Below are positions 1-4,564 of a DNA stretch of 5,705 nucleotides, one piece after another. The notes beneath the pieces were generated by a model. That model searched no databases. It was given only the letters and a program-made list of their open reading frames with translations, and was not told where the DNA came from. Position 1 is the first letter of the stretch; each line of letters begins with the position of its first letter. The stretch lies in the NCBI GenBank assembly GCA_030592165.1, contig JAUVKC010000066.1:1-5705 (forward strand). The letters are read 5' to 3'. A program made the translations under genes and the position numbers. Source of the DNA: Candidatus Buchananbacteria bacterium. GTDB lineage: Bacteria; Patescibacteriota; Patescibacteriia; CAIXNZ01.

Positions 1-60
1 ACAAAAAAAACAGATGGTCACAACATTCCAGCCAAAATCTTGAAACTCTACAAAATCCAT
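1..60 (-). CDS. N-terminal 20 codons of an unidentified, probably membrane, protein (truncated by window edge)
   Basis: Reading leftward from ATG at 58-60, the frame stays open to the window edge and gives MDFVEFQDFGWNVVTICFFC. An AGGAGG ribosome site (68-73) lies seven bases upstream of the ATG, the best-placed such site in the window, so this start is well supported even though only 20 residues are visible. The residues after the first ten turn hydrophobic and aromatic (GWNVVTICFF), which would suit the first membrane segment of a small integral membrane protein. I do not recognise the family with confidence. The gene is probably transcribed from the promoter at 384-412 through a leader of roughly 300 bases, which is unusually long for this genome and may hold a regulatory RNA. 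The assignment as a gene is fairly firm; any function is open. Confidence 0.6.
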   Translation of the reverse strand, partial: MDFVEFQDFGWNVVTICFFC

Positions 61-73
61 AAAAAAACCTCCT

Positions 74-377
74 TTTTGGATATTTAGTTGTCAATATCAA
101 AACTTAGCAAATAAAAAAATTCATGTCAAATACCTCGCCCCAAGGGCACTAAGTTCCATCACAAATTCTTCCCTTTTCTTTATTATCTTTAAACTTTTTA
201 ATATCCCTACGCCCATATCTCAAAGCCCATTGCCATTATTAACTTCCAGAGTACTATTCACCAGTGTAGAATTCTTAGCACAAGGCTAAGTACCCTAACT
301 TATGGCAAATAAGGAAAAGGAGGGTTCTCCTTAATTACCGACTGGCAAATAGATATCTGAAAACTAAATTTTCGTGA
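74..377 (-). ncRNA. Long structured leader or independent small RNA (candidate)
   Basis: No convincing protein gene occupies this stretch of about 300 bases, yet it lies directly downstream of a near-consensus leftward promoter and is full of pairing segments. Pairings I can see (plus-strand positions): 317-322 with 327-332 (six pairs, four-base loop); 274-279 with 285-290 (six pairs, five-base loop); 248-255 with 289-296 (eight pairs, one G-U in the RNA); 232-236 with 302-306, which closes the previous two; and a long-range stem 172-184 with 308-320 (12 of 13). The last competes with the 317-332 hairpin, so two alternative folds are possible. A short GCCC/GGGC hairpin lies near 137-147, and a run of seven U in the transcript (113-119) follows without a strong stem before it. 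It matches no 6S, tmRNA, RNase P or SRP motif that I could find. It could be a cis-regulatory leader for the gene at 1-60 or a free RNA. Confidence 0.4.
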
Positions 378-383
378 TTTTAC

Positions 384-412
384 ATCATATCATATGAAAT
401 CTTTTTTGTCAA
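384..412 (-). promoter_or_regulatory. Sigma70-type promoter, leftward
   Basis: On the minus strand TTGACA (407-412) is followed by exactly 17 bases and then TATGAT (384-389). The -35 box is perfect and the -10 box matches at five of six positions with optimal spacing. Transcription would start near 377 and run leftward into the leader and the partial gene at 1-60. Confidence 0.75.
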
Positions 413-428
413 GTTCGATTGTTTTATG

Positions 429-457
429 TTAATATTCATTTATCTTATAAATATAAT
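429..457 (+). promoter_or_regulatory. Possible dprA promoter
   Basis: A perfect TATAAT (452-457) lies about 12 bases before the dprA ATG, with a weak -35 (TTAATA, 429-434) at 17-base spacing. The transcript would begin only a few bases before the ATG, giving a nearly leaderless mRNA. That would fit the absence of a Shine-Dalgarno sequence before this gene. The whole area is AT-rich, so chance matches are likely. Confidence 0.35.
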
Positions 458-468
458 TTTGTAACAAA

Positions 469-1566
469 ATGTCAGATGATTCAAAGTACTGGGTTGCTAT
501 TTCACTTTTTAGTAAAATTGGCCCGGCCAGATATAAAAAATTATATAATCATTTCAAAACAATGGCAGAAGTTTGGTCTGCTTCATTATTTGAATTAAAA
601 AAAAGTGGGCTAGAAGAAAACATTGCTCAAGAATTTATAATTAAACGAGCTGAAATTAATCCTGAGATTGAAATGGACAAACTAGCTCAAGAAGATATTC
701 AAATCATAACTATCAAAGATACAAATTATCCAAAAATTTTAAAGGAAATTTTTACACCTCCTGCCCTGCTTTACATCAAAGGTAATATTGATAATCTAAA
801 CCAACAATTTAATCTGGCAGTTGTCGGCGCAAGAAAAATTTCTAACTACGGCAAACAAATCACTCCGCAAATAGTCAAACCTTTAGCCGAAAATGGTTTT
901 ACAATTACCAGCGGACTAGCCCTAGGGACAGACGCATTGGCTCATCAAGTTGCCCTTGAAGCTAAAGGCAAAACAATTGCTGTCCTTGGTAGTGGGATTG
1001 ATCAAAAAAGTATTTATCCTTCATCTAATAGATATTTAGCCCAAAATATTTTGGATAATGATGGCACTATAATTTCAGAATATCCAATTGGCACATTACC
1101 ATTAAAACACAACTTCCCTGCCAGAAATCGAATTATTGCCGGTTTAAGTCTGGGAACATTAGTTATTGAAGCAGCTCAAAGTTCAGGTGCCTTGATAACT
1201 GCCTATAATGCCTTAGAACAAAATCGTGAAGTTTTTGCTATCCCCGGATCATTATTTAATCAAAATTCAATTGGGACTCATAAACTAATTCAAAAGGGGG
1301 CAAAATTAATTACCAGCCACCATGATATTTTAGAAGAACTTAATTTACAGGAAGTAAAAAATTATGTTTCTAATCAAAAAATCTTGCCCGAAACCCTTGA
1401 AGAAAAATTAATAATAAAAAACTTAGGAACTGAACCGGTTCATATTGATCAACTTATAAAAAACTCCAACCTACCAACTTCACAAATTTCCAGTACCTTA
1501 AGTCTTATGGAAATGAAAGGTTTGATAAAAAACATGGGTGGGCAAAATTATATTTTGTTAAATTAA
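469..1566 (+). CDS. dprA: DNA-processing protein DprA (Smf family)
   Basis: DprA binds incoming single-stranded DNA in the cytoplasm during natural transformation, protects it and loads RecA. The 365-residue length is normal. An N-terminal helix-hairpin-helix/SAM-like part (about 1-75) precedes the Rossmann-like core (about 80-290). The core shows the family motifs: VGARKIS at 119-125, SGLALGTDALAH at 148-159 (the usual form is GxARGIDxxAH), AVLGSGID at 171-178, ISEYPIG at 202-208, FPARNRIIAGLS at 216-227, VIEA at 232-235, SGALIT at 239-244 and IPG at 258-260. A C-terminal winged-helix domain of the DML1-like type spans about 305-365. The ATG at 469 is the only sensible start and has no Shine-Dalgarno sequence. 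dprA is next to topA in many bacteria; here the DGR lies between them. No defect is visible, so the protein is likely functional. Confidence 0.96.
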   Translation: MSDDSKYWVAISLFSKIGPARYKKLYNHFKTMAEVWSASLFELKKSGLEENIAQEFIIKRAEINPEIEMDKLAQEDIQIITIKDTNYPKILKEIFTPPALLYIKGNIDNLNQQFNLAVVGARKISNYGKQITPQIVKPLAENGFTITSGLALGTDALAHQVALEAKGKTIAVLGSGIDQKSIYPSSNRYLAQNILDNDGTIISEYPIGTLPLKHNFPARNRIIAGLSLGTLVIEAAQSSGALITAYNALEQNREVFAIPGSLFNQNSIGTHKLIQKGAKLITSHHDILEELNLQEVKNYVSNQKILPETLEEKLIIKNLGTEPVHIDQLIKNSNLPTSQISSTLSLMEMKGLIKNMGGQNYILLN

Positions 1567-1669
1567 AAAAAACTGCCGTATATAGAGAAACTTTTTTTGA
1601 TACAATTTTATATAAATTGACTATAGTTATAATATAAGAAAATAAGTGCAATTATTTTTATACCACGAA
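1567..1669. other. Convergent intergenic spacer between dprA and the RT gene
   Basis: This very AT-rich gap separates the 3' ends of two converging genes. It holds a T run (1592-1598) and a weak AT-only hairpin (1603-1608 with 1614-1619), which might serve as a poor terminator. I see no GC-rich terminator stem and no ORF. It is the likely left edge of the DGR insertion, but I could not identify a matching direct repeat on the right side. Confidence 0.4.
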
Positions 1670-2707
1670 TTATTCAATTTTTAAACTATCATTAATACTT
1701 TTGCTGAGCCTGTATTTTAATTTTCTTGAATTGCAATGTTTTAGCATACCGTAATATGATTGAATGCTTTGATTTAAAGACGATTGGTTCATCTTATTTT
1801 CATTATGATCTTTACATTTAGCCACTATTTTTTTATACATTCTTCTTTTGCTCTTTGTTCGTAAAAGTTTATGGTGAGGCAATATCACATATCCTAAAAA
1901 ATCTATCCCCATACTTATTTTTCTAATCTCTATTTTTCTGGGGTGCAGTAATAATTTTAAATGGTTTTTTAAAAAAACATCAATTCGCTGTATTAATTGT
2001 TCTAGATAATAACGATCGTGATGTGCAATGACGAAATCATCCGAATAACGAATATAATATTTCTCTCCTAGATTACATTTAATAAATTGATCCAGTTTAT
2101 TCATATAAATATTGGCAAACAATTGAGAAGTTAAATTGCCCAGAGGAAGTCCTTTTCCCTTTTGGGTTTTATAACTGCTTATTATTTTCCTGATTAGCAT
2201 CATTGCTTTCGGTTCATTAACCTTATCAGCAATCAAAGTAATTAATATATTATGATCAATTGAATTAAAAAACTTGGATATATCGCATTTTAATACAAAA
2301 CAATGTTGCTGGTAATTTCTGCTGACATTCTTAGTAAACAAATTAAGCCTTTCAACTGCTTTATGTGTCCCTTTACCTACTCGACAAGAATAAGAATCAA
2401 AAATAAAAGATTTATCAAATAGTGGGTAGAGAATATAAAAAATTGCATGATGGACAATTCGATCTTTGACGATTGCCTTATGAATAATCCGTGGCTTTGG
2501 ATCGTGAATATTAAATCTTTGATATGCCCCGTGTCTATAATACCCATTATTTAGCATCCAGTGAAGCTTAAACAGGTTGTCTTCTAAATAAAATTCGAAT
2601 TCCTGAACATCAGTTTTATGACGTTTTCCTTTCTTGAATTGATTCCATGCGTTATATAAATTTTCAATACTAATAATTTGCTCAAAAATTGTATGGCTTA
2701 TACTCAT
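1670..2707 (-). CDS. Reverse transcriptase of a diversity-generating retroelement
   Basis: The 345-residue RT copies the TR-containing RNA into cDNA with errors at adenines, as the TR/VR comparison in this window shows. Visible blocks: CHFVLKC-like motif A ending in catalytic Asp 142 (residues 137-147, FVLKCDISKFF); motif B LPLGNLTSQ at 187-195; motif C YYIRYSDDFVIA with YSDD at 221-224; HPRKIEI at 255-261; and GIDFLGYVI at 267-275. Group II intron RTs usually carry QGxxxSP in motif B. The (I/V/L)GxxxSQ form seen here is the hallmark of DGR RTs. The protein ends soon after the thumb, with no maturase or HNH endonuclease domain, and no intron domain V is seen nearby. ATG at 2705-2707 is preferred over the TTG six bases upstream; no Shine-Dalgarno sequence is present. 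The 5' end overlaps the oppositely oriented avd gene by 15 bp. GC is near 35%, like the chromosome and unlike the target gene. Confidence 0.95.
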   Translation of the reverse strand: MSISHTIFEQIISIENLYNAWNQFKKGKRHKTDVQEFEFYLEDNLFKLHWMLNNGYYRHGAYQRFNIHDPKPRIIHKAIVKDRIVHHAIFYILYPLFDKSFIFDSYSCRVGKGTHKAVERLNLFTKNVSRNYQQHCFVLKCDISKFFNSIDHNILITLIADKVNEPKAMMLIRKIISSYKTQKGKGLPLGNLTSQLFANIYMNKLDQFIKCNLGEKYYIRYSDDFVIAHHDRYYLEQLIQRIDVFLKNHLKLLLHPRKIEIRKISMGIDFLGYVILPHHKLLRTKSKRRMYKKIVAKCKDHNENKMNQSSLNQSIQSYYGMLKHCNSRKLKYRLSKSINDSLKIE

Positions 2708-3043
2708 AATCAAATTTCGTTAATTCAAAAATCAATGAATTTGTATAAAAATATTTATCAATATACCAAGACATTTCCTAAAGGTGATAGATATAATCTA
2801 GGTAACGAGCTAAAACAGAATAGCATTAAAATAATCGAATTATTTATAGAAGCAGAATCAACTAAAAAGGATTGGAAATTACCTTTACTGGAAAAGGCAA
2901 GTATAAAAATTGGTTTGCTTAAAATTCTTATCCGTTTAGCTTATGAGGTTAGAATTATTGATTCTAAAAAACATTTAATTTTACAAGATCAGCTTCAGGA
3001 AATAGGTAGAATGTTGGGCGGGTGGATAAAAATTGTAAAATAG
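2693..3043 (+). CDS. avd: Avd-type accessory variability determinant (four-helix bundle)
   Basis: A small basic protein of 116 residues that is predicted to form four helices (about 8-27, 33-57, 63-86 and 90-114). It shows the family-like segments LIQKSMNLYK (10-19), FPKGDRYNLG (28-37), PLLEKASIKIGLLKILIRLAYE (start at 64) and LQEIGRMLGGWIK (101-113). Avd in the Bordetella phage system forms a positively charged pentamer that binds RT and RNA and is required for retrohoming. The same role is inferred here from the fold and from its position between RT and TR. The ATG at 2693 is chosen because it keeps the N-terminal IQK..NLYK helix typical of the family. A TTG at 2678 and an ATG at 2735 (102 residues) are alternatives. 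Related four-helix proteins are inserted in 23S rRNA genes, but the DGR context decides the call. The gene runs opposite to RT, overlaps its first codons, and ends six bases before a palindromic terminator. Confidence 0.88.
   Translation: MAYTHNQISLIQKSMNLYKNIYQYTKTFPKGDRYNLGNELKQNSIKIIELFIEAESTKKDWKLPLLEKASIKIGLLKILIRLAYEVRIIDSKKHLILQDQLQEIGRMLGGWIKIVK
2742..2769 (-). promoter_or_regulatory. Possible RT promoter inside avd
   Basis: On the minus strand TTGGTA (2764-2769), 16 bases and TATACA (2742-2747) form a moderate sigma70-like promoter about 35 bases before the RT ATG. If real, it lies within the avd coding region. The alternative is read-through of the TR transcript past the 3049-3078 palindrome and antisense across avd. 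Confidence 0.35.
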
Positions 3044-3048
3044 TATTG

Positions 3049-3078
3049 CAAAAGGCTCTGAAATTTCAGAGCCTTTTG
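3049..3078. terminator. Perfect 30-bp palindrome, bidirectional terminator for avd and the TR RNA
   Basis: The two 15-base arms (3049-3063 and 3064-3078) are perfectly complementary. The inner core GGCTCTGAAA/TTTCAGAGCC is flanked by AAAA on the left and TTTT on the right, so each strand gives a stem followed by a U tract. It lies six bases past the avd stop and 14 bases past the TR 3' boundary, where rightward avd and leftward TR transcription converge. Confidence 0.8.
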
Positions 3079-3092
3079 TAGTATAAGACATA

Positions 3093-3226
3093 GCGGGAAA
3101 AACGCCGAGACCGAACCCCACTTATTGTTGGTATTGTCAGTTCTGTTGTAGTTCAGTTTGAGTTGCTTGTAGTTGTTGTTCCAGTTGAAGTTGAGGCAGG
3201 CGAAGAAATCGCCATCGGCAGACGGA
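3093..3226 (-). repeat. DGR template repeat (TR)
   Basis: This 134-bp segment aligns without gaps to the VR at 3585-3718 (constant offset 492). 116 bases are identical. All 18 differences (3123, 3128, 3132, 3137, 3142, 3146, 3149, 3152, 3158, 3163, 3168, 3173, 3176, 3177, 3179, 3186, 3191, 3192) are T here on the plus strand, that is A in the sense orientation, out of 38 such positions. Read in the VR frame, TR is rich in AAC codons (eight) and gives a central stretch of NFNWNNNYKQLKLNYNRTDN type, typical of DGR templates because AAC can mutate widely without producing stop codons. It does not form part of a translated gene. Confidence 0.97.
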
Positions 3227-3347
3227 AATTGCCAGACTCCGTCAAAAAAACATCACGAGAATTTCTTCTTGCAATGGGTTCTCCTAAAGAGACTAATATG
3301 TGGCAGTACTCTGATTAAGACAGAGATCTACACTAGAATTTGGCAAG

Positions 3348-3402
3348 CAGTGTCTATATAGTGATAATACTCTCATAAACTGGCGTGCAGTTTATGACAC
3401 TG
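3348..3402. repeat. Stacked inverted repeats in the TR leader
   Basis: A nine-pair perfect hairpin (3374-3382 with 3388-3396, loop GCGTG) is enclosed by CAGTGT/ACACTG (3348-3353 with 3397-3402). The outer stem stacks directly on its right arm, leaving a 20-base bulge on the left. No U tract follows on either strand, so it does not look like a terminator. It is better read as structure within the template RNA or as a protein-binding site. Confidence 0.6.
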
Positions 3403-3471
3403 ATTTTCACAAATAGAGATTTCGGTGATTAATAACCTTGATTATTAATTCATTAACCTATTCTCAAATAT

Positions 3472-3480
3472 AGTATATCA
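3472..3480 (-). promoter_or_regulatory. Possible extended -10 promoter for the TR RNA
   Basis: On the minus strand TGATATACT gives an extended -10 element (TGN followed by TATACT, five of six matches). No good -35 box lies upstream, as is usual for extended -10 promoters. Its position about 245 bases before TR, after the target terminator, suits an independent start for the template RNA. The target gene promoter has a similar TGATATGTT element. Confidence 0.4.
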
Positions 3481-3491
3481 AAAATTTTAAA

Positions 3492-3524
3492 TTTTTTCAC
3501 CCCGCCTTCGGCGGAATGAAAAAA
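3492..3524. repeat. Second hairpin downstream of the target gene, possible back-up terminator
   Basis: CCGCC (3502-3506) pairs with GGCGG (3510-3514) over a three-base loop, and the flanks TTTTTTCA (3492-3499) and TGAAAAAA (3517-3524) are complementary too. On each strand this gives a GC stem followed closely by a U-rich arm. It overlaps the A/T tract of the main terminator and could back it up for leftward transcripts or stop rightward ones. Confidence 0.5.
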
Positions 3525-3573
3525 AAAGAGCCAAGGGGACAAGTTTCTAAAAAGAAACAAGTCCCCAAGGCTC
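3519..3573 (-). terminator. Terminator of the target gene and possible DGR homing hairpin
   Basis: In the leftward transcript the arms 3554-3573 and 3528-3547 form a long hairpin with a six-base loop, followed by nine U (3519-3527), a clear intrinsic terminator for the target gene. The stem is five pairs, a two-by-two mismatch, six pairs, a second two-by-two mismatch, then five pairs. Both internal loops are AA opposite AA on the plus strand (UU opposite UU in the RNA). It begins 11 bases beyond the VR 3' end. In the Bordetella phage DGR a hairpin or cruciform just past VR promotes retrohoming, and this element sits where such a structure is expected. Confidence 0.8.
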
Positions 3574-3579
3574 TAAAAT

Positions 3580-4434
3580 TTACTGCGGGAAAAACGCCGA
3601 GACCGAACCCCACTCATTGCTGGCATTGCCAGTCCTGCTGAAGCTCAGTCTGAGCTGCTCGTAGCTGCCGCTCCAGTCGAAGAAGAGGCAGGCGAAGAAA
3701 TCGCCATCGGCAGACGGAGTGTATTCGACACCCGCGCAGTCGATATTCAGGCAATCGGAAGCAATCCGATCGGGGTGCGTGAGGAGCAGGACGGCTACCT
3801 CAAAAACCCCCAGTCCAAACTCTGCTTCCGTGAAGACAACTCGTGTACGACGGACGGATTTTCCACGATGCTTAATACCAAATTGGAATGGAACTACCCA
3901 AAAATCTCCTGATTGTTCGTTCAATTTAACATGCGACAGAGCTGTCTTCTCGGTCAGCTTCATGTGCTTTTCAGTCAGCTCACCTTCTCGCCAGTTATTG
4001 AATTCACGATCTTTGGCGATCAGTTCCAAAATCGTTTCCAGCGCTTTGTGATAGGTTTTTCCTACCTTTTCAGGCTTTGGAATTACTGCCCAGCCCTCAG
4101 CTCCTTCTGGAAGTTCAACGCTTGCCAATTCTTGGACATGGCTGGCGTCGAGATTCGGAAAGTGTTTGCACAGGGTCTCAACCTGTTCAGCCACCGAACG
4201 GATTTGAAATCCTTTTGGGTAACCGTAACTGCTTTCGACTTCCTCGTCTGCGAAAGGCAGAACCTTTTCCAGCTCAGCTCGTTCAAAAGGGTTTCGTTTT
4301 TCCAGAAAGGCTCGTAGCTGATCACCCGTGATTCCTTTCTTTCCTTTAGTTTTTACTCCTGCCTTAAGCTGTTTCATCAGCTCTTCGAGTAGCCCGAACG
4401 ATACGTCCGAACCACTGATAACCATTTCATTCAT
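3580..4434 (-). CDS. DGR target protein with diversified C-terminal lectin-like region, function unknown
   Basis: A 284-residue protein. No signal peptide or membrane segment is visible, so it looks cytoplasmic or exported by an unseen route. The N-terminal 220 residues are rich in charged helices (for example VSFGLLEELMKQLKAGVK from residue 11, and KALETILELIAKDREF from 130); I recognise no enzyme motif in them. The C-terminal part, from about DCLNIDCAGVEYTPSADGDFF (228 on) to WGSVSAFFPQ (275-284), resembles the C-type-lectin-like ligand-binding folds of DGR targets. The VR encodes residues 240-283. Compared with TR, the changed residues are F251, D253, S255, G256, S257, E259, R262, S264, F265, S266, G269, A271, S272 and E274. 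Q260 and R267 changed silently. The start is ATG 4432-4434, because AGGAGG lies six bases before it; the ATG at 4440 would have zero spacing. A 60-base sample (3721-3780) is 34/60 GC, far above dprA or RT, suggesting separate ancestry. Confidence 0.93.
   Translation of the reverse strand: MNEMVISGSDVSFGLLEELMKQLKAGVKTKGKKGITGDQLRAFLEKRNPFERAELEKVLPFADEEVESSYGYPKGFQIRSVAEQVETLCKHFPNLDASHVQELASVELPEGAEGWAVIPKPEKVGKTYHKALETILELIAKDREFNNWREGELTEKHMKLTEKTALSHVKLNEQSGDFWVVPFQFGIKHRGKSVRRTRVVFTEAEFGLGVFEVAVLLLTHPDRIASDCLNIDCAGVEYTPSADGDFFACLFFDWSGSYEQLRLSFSRTGNASNEWGSVSAFFPQ
3585..3613 (-). promoter_or_regulatory. IMH-like initiation region at the 3' end of VR
   Basis: These 29 bases contain no A in the sense strand and so are immune to A-directed mutagenesis. 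The equivalent TR bases (3093-3121) are identical. In the Bordetella phage DGR a GC-rich tract at the VR 3' end (initiation of mutagenic homing) marks where cDNA integration begins and sets direction of transfer. Position, composition and the hairpin just beyond fit that role. The sequences diverge at the base after 3585, so any TR/VR distinction lies outside this tract. Confidence 0.65.
3585..3718 (-). repeat. DGR variable repeat (VR)
   Basis: The mutagenised copy of TR (3093-3226), forming the 3' end of the target gene up to the base two positions before the stop codon. Sense-strand changes from TR are 15 A-to-G and 3 A-to-T (3641, 3683, 3684), with none at C, G or T. All eight AAC codons of TR are changed in VR, while both AAT codons (residues 270 and 273) are not. 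The 5' segment (3685-3718) and the 3' segment (3585-3614) are identical in both copies. Confidence 0.97.
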
Positions 4435-4440
4435 GGCCAT

Positions 4441-4446
4441 CCTCCT
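4441..4446 (-). promoter_or_regulatory. AGGAGG ribosome binding site deciding the target start
   Basis: A perfect AGGAGG touches the upstream ATG (4438-4440) with no spacer but lies six bases before the ATG at 4432-4434. The second ATG is therefore the probable initiation codon. It contrasts with dprA, RT, avd and topA, which show no Shine-Dalgarno sequence. Confidence 0.75.
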
Positions 4447-4459
4447 TTTTGTGTGAATG

Positions 4460-4493
4460 TTCTAGTGTTAAAATTCTAGTCAACACTTCTAGT
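4460..4493 (-). repeat. Three TTCTAGT direct repeats in the target 5' leader
   Basis: TTCTAGT occurs (plus-strand reading) at 4460-4466, 4474-4480 and 4487-4493, spaced 14 and 13 bases. AGTGTT/AACACT around the middle copy also pair (on the minus strand), so a hairpin is possible. The repeats lie between the promoter and the ribosome site of the target gene and may bind a regulator; this is inference only. Confidence 0.45.
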
Positions 4494-4564
4494 TTATCTC
4501 ACCATTGAGAATAAAAAGGTTAAGACAAAATTTTACCTTAATTTTTTTATGCTCAAGTTATTAT

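Larger units (their letters stand above)
3049..3465 (-). ncRNA. DGR template RNA (TR-containing transcript, predicted)
   Basis: DGRs need an RNA that carries TR plus flanking sequence as template. Here the likely transcript starts near 3465, after an extended -10 promoter, and ends at the palindrome 3049-3078, giving roughly 400 nt. The part upstream of TR (3227-3465) has no gene but contains clear hairpins: 3374-3382 with 3388-3396 (nine perfect pairs, five-base loop), extended by 3348-3353 with 3397-3402; 3309-3313 with 3321-3325; and 3221-3226 with 3238-3243, which straddles the TR 5' boundary. Such folding is in keeping with a functional RNA that presents TR to RT and Avd. In the Bordetella phage system sequence downstream of TR (the spacer) primes cDNA synthesis. 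Here that space is short (3079-3092) unless transcription passes the palindrome. The transcript ends are inferred, not seen. Confidence 0.55.

Noticed and set aside
90..250. Short leftward frames of about 30 codons in the first leader
   Set aside because: They are interrupted by stops, have no ribosome site, and the segment is better explained as structured RNA.
74..377. Known RNA (6S, tmRNA, RNase P or SRP RNA) in the first leader
   Set aside because: I looked for the conserved motifs of each (for example GGTTCGA with CCA for tmRNA, and the paired P4 motifs of RNase P) and did not find them.
1670..2707. RT as part of a group II intron or a retron
   Set aside because: Motif B is of the SQ type, no maturase or endonuclease domain follows, no domain V-like hairpin or msr/msd region was seen, and the TR/VR pair settles the class.
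2693..3043. Four-helix protein as a 23S rRNA intervening-sequence protein
   Set aside because: No rRNA sequence is present, and its place between RT and TR fits Avd.
3173..3361. Open frame of 62 codons on the plus strand
   Set aside because: It is the antisense of TR and its leader, has no ribosome site, and shows no protein family signal.
3719..4331. Several open frames of 80-134 codons on both strands
   Set aside because: They lie wholly within the target gene in other frames; the target frame alone has a ribosome site, a terminator and the VR coding pattern.
4516..4547. Possible rightward terminator (AAGGT/ACCTT then T run) left of topA
   Set aside because: The stem has only five pairs with a 14-base loop, and no rightward gene ends before it.
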